DNA of 51,610 bases from Planctomycetota bacterium. Its GTDB lineage: Bacteria > Planctomycetota > UBA8742 > UBA2392. The notes under the pieces were generated by a model that was given only the letters and a program-made list of their open reading frames with translations, did no database searches and had not been told where the DNA came from. This document shows positions 51,441 through 51,610 of the stretch, piece by piece. Each line of letters starts with the position of its first letter. Within the stretch, counting starts at the first letter, position 1. The position numbers and the translations under genes were made by a program. Location: contig JABTUE010000002.1 of NCBI GenBank assembly GCA_015075515.1, positions 725,478 to 777,087 on the forward strand. Direction: 5' to 3'.

Positions 51441-51610
51441 ATGTACGCGCAATTGATCAAGGTACAGTGCGAAGCCGGCAAAGAGGCCGAAACCCGGGCG
51501 GCGCTGGATCGTTACGTCAAGGCCGCGCGGCTGAACCCGGGGTTTGTGCACGGCAGCTTTTTCTGCCCCGAGCCGCACCCCGGCAACGAAACGCCGCCGG
51601 GATTCGGCAT
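51441..51610 (+). CDS. ABM-like small protein (truncated by window end)
   Basis: Begins at ATG 51441 with GAGGGG 4 bases before it, 27 bases after the oxidoreductase stop; 56 residues are visible. MYAQLIKVQCEAGKEAETRA, a following helix (ALDRYVKAARL) and NPGFVHGSFF fit the first strand, helix and strand of an antibiotic-biosynthesis-monooxygenase-type dimeric alpha/beta barrel. Such small proteins often degrade haem or oxidise quinones, but many have no known function. It probably shares a transcript with the oxidoreductase. Confidence 0.6.
   Translation, partial: MYAQLIKVQCEAGKEAETRAALDRYVKAARLNPGFVHGSFFCPEPHPGNETPPGFG

Overview
The window looks like a stretch of a GC-rich bacterial chromosome, most likely from an uncultured member of the Planctomycetota. 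This lineage call is inference. It rests on a large Ser/Thr kinase with a DWG motif, a membrane segment and TPRs, on anti-sigma-like zinc-finger-style membrane proteins without a neighbouring sigma gene, on an LRR lipoprotein-like export protein, and on many genes with no Shine-Dalgarno sequence. There is no rRNA, tRNA, CRISPR array or insertion sequence, and no gap above about 200 bases.

Layout. 1-7.5 kb: a truncated membrane protein end, a long exported or anchored repeat protein of lower GC, a TetR regulator, an orphan BoxB-like di-iron oxygenase, and katG. 7.5-17.8 kb: eight tandem minus-strand paralogues. Each begins with the 'YLFRHALLRDAAY' helical segment usually found behind the NTPase of STAND/adenylate-cyclase-type proteins, followed by 40-residue TPRs and a conserved 'AGVPPLDE' tail. 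A 2,481-bp unit in this array is perfectly duplicated, and the middle gene is the expected crossover hybrid. A small remnant of a ninth copy lies at 18.9 kb, beyond an LRR gene. 19-28.5 kb: housekeeping genes (transaldolase-like aldolase, a long U32 protein, class III cyclase, uppS, SPFH/zinc-ribbon protein, uvrB, a response regulator).

28.5-37.3 kb holds the most unusual locus: three consecutive, translationally coupled, highly divergent two-domain Clp/Hsp100-type AAA+ ATPases. In all three the first AAA domain keeps the substrate-gripping aromatic loop but has lost ATPase residues, while the second keeps the ATPase residues but has lost the GYVG pore loop. The first protein, and less clearly the second, ends in a domain that resembles a bacterial peptide-chain release factor without its GGQ domain. 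I know of no described system with this make-up.

37.3-51.6 kb: a small membrane protein, an exported protein divergent from an ATP-grasp/UbiA pair across a perfect 14-bp palindrome, argB divergent from the N-terminal half of a split transketolase, the Ser/Thr kinase, two paralogous anti-sigma-like membrane proteins, a zinc-free MDR oxidoreductase and the start of an ABM-like protein.

A recurring regulatory theme is a -10-like TAnnnT box exactly 6 (sometimes 7) bases before the ATG with no ribosome-binding site. This predicts leaderless mRNAs for uvrB, the TPR array, the cyclase, the response regulator and a small membrane protein. Other genes (katG, LRR, BoxB-like, SPFH) carry clear AGGAG-type sites.
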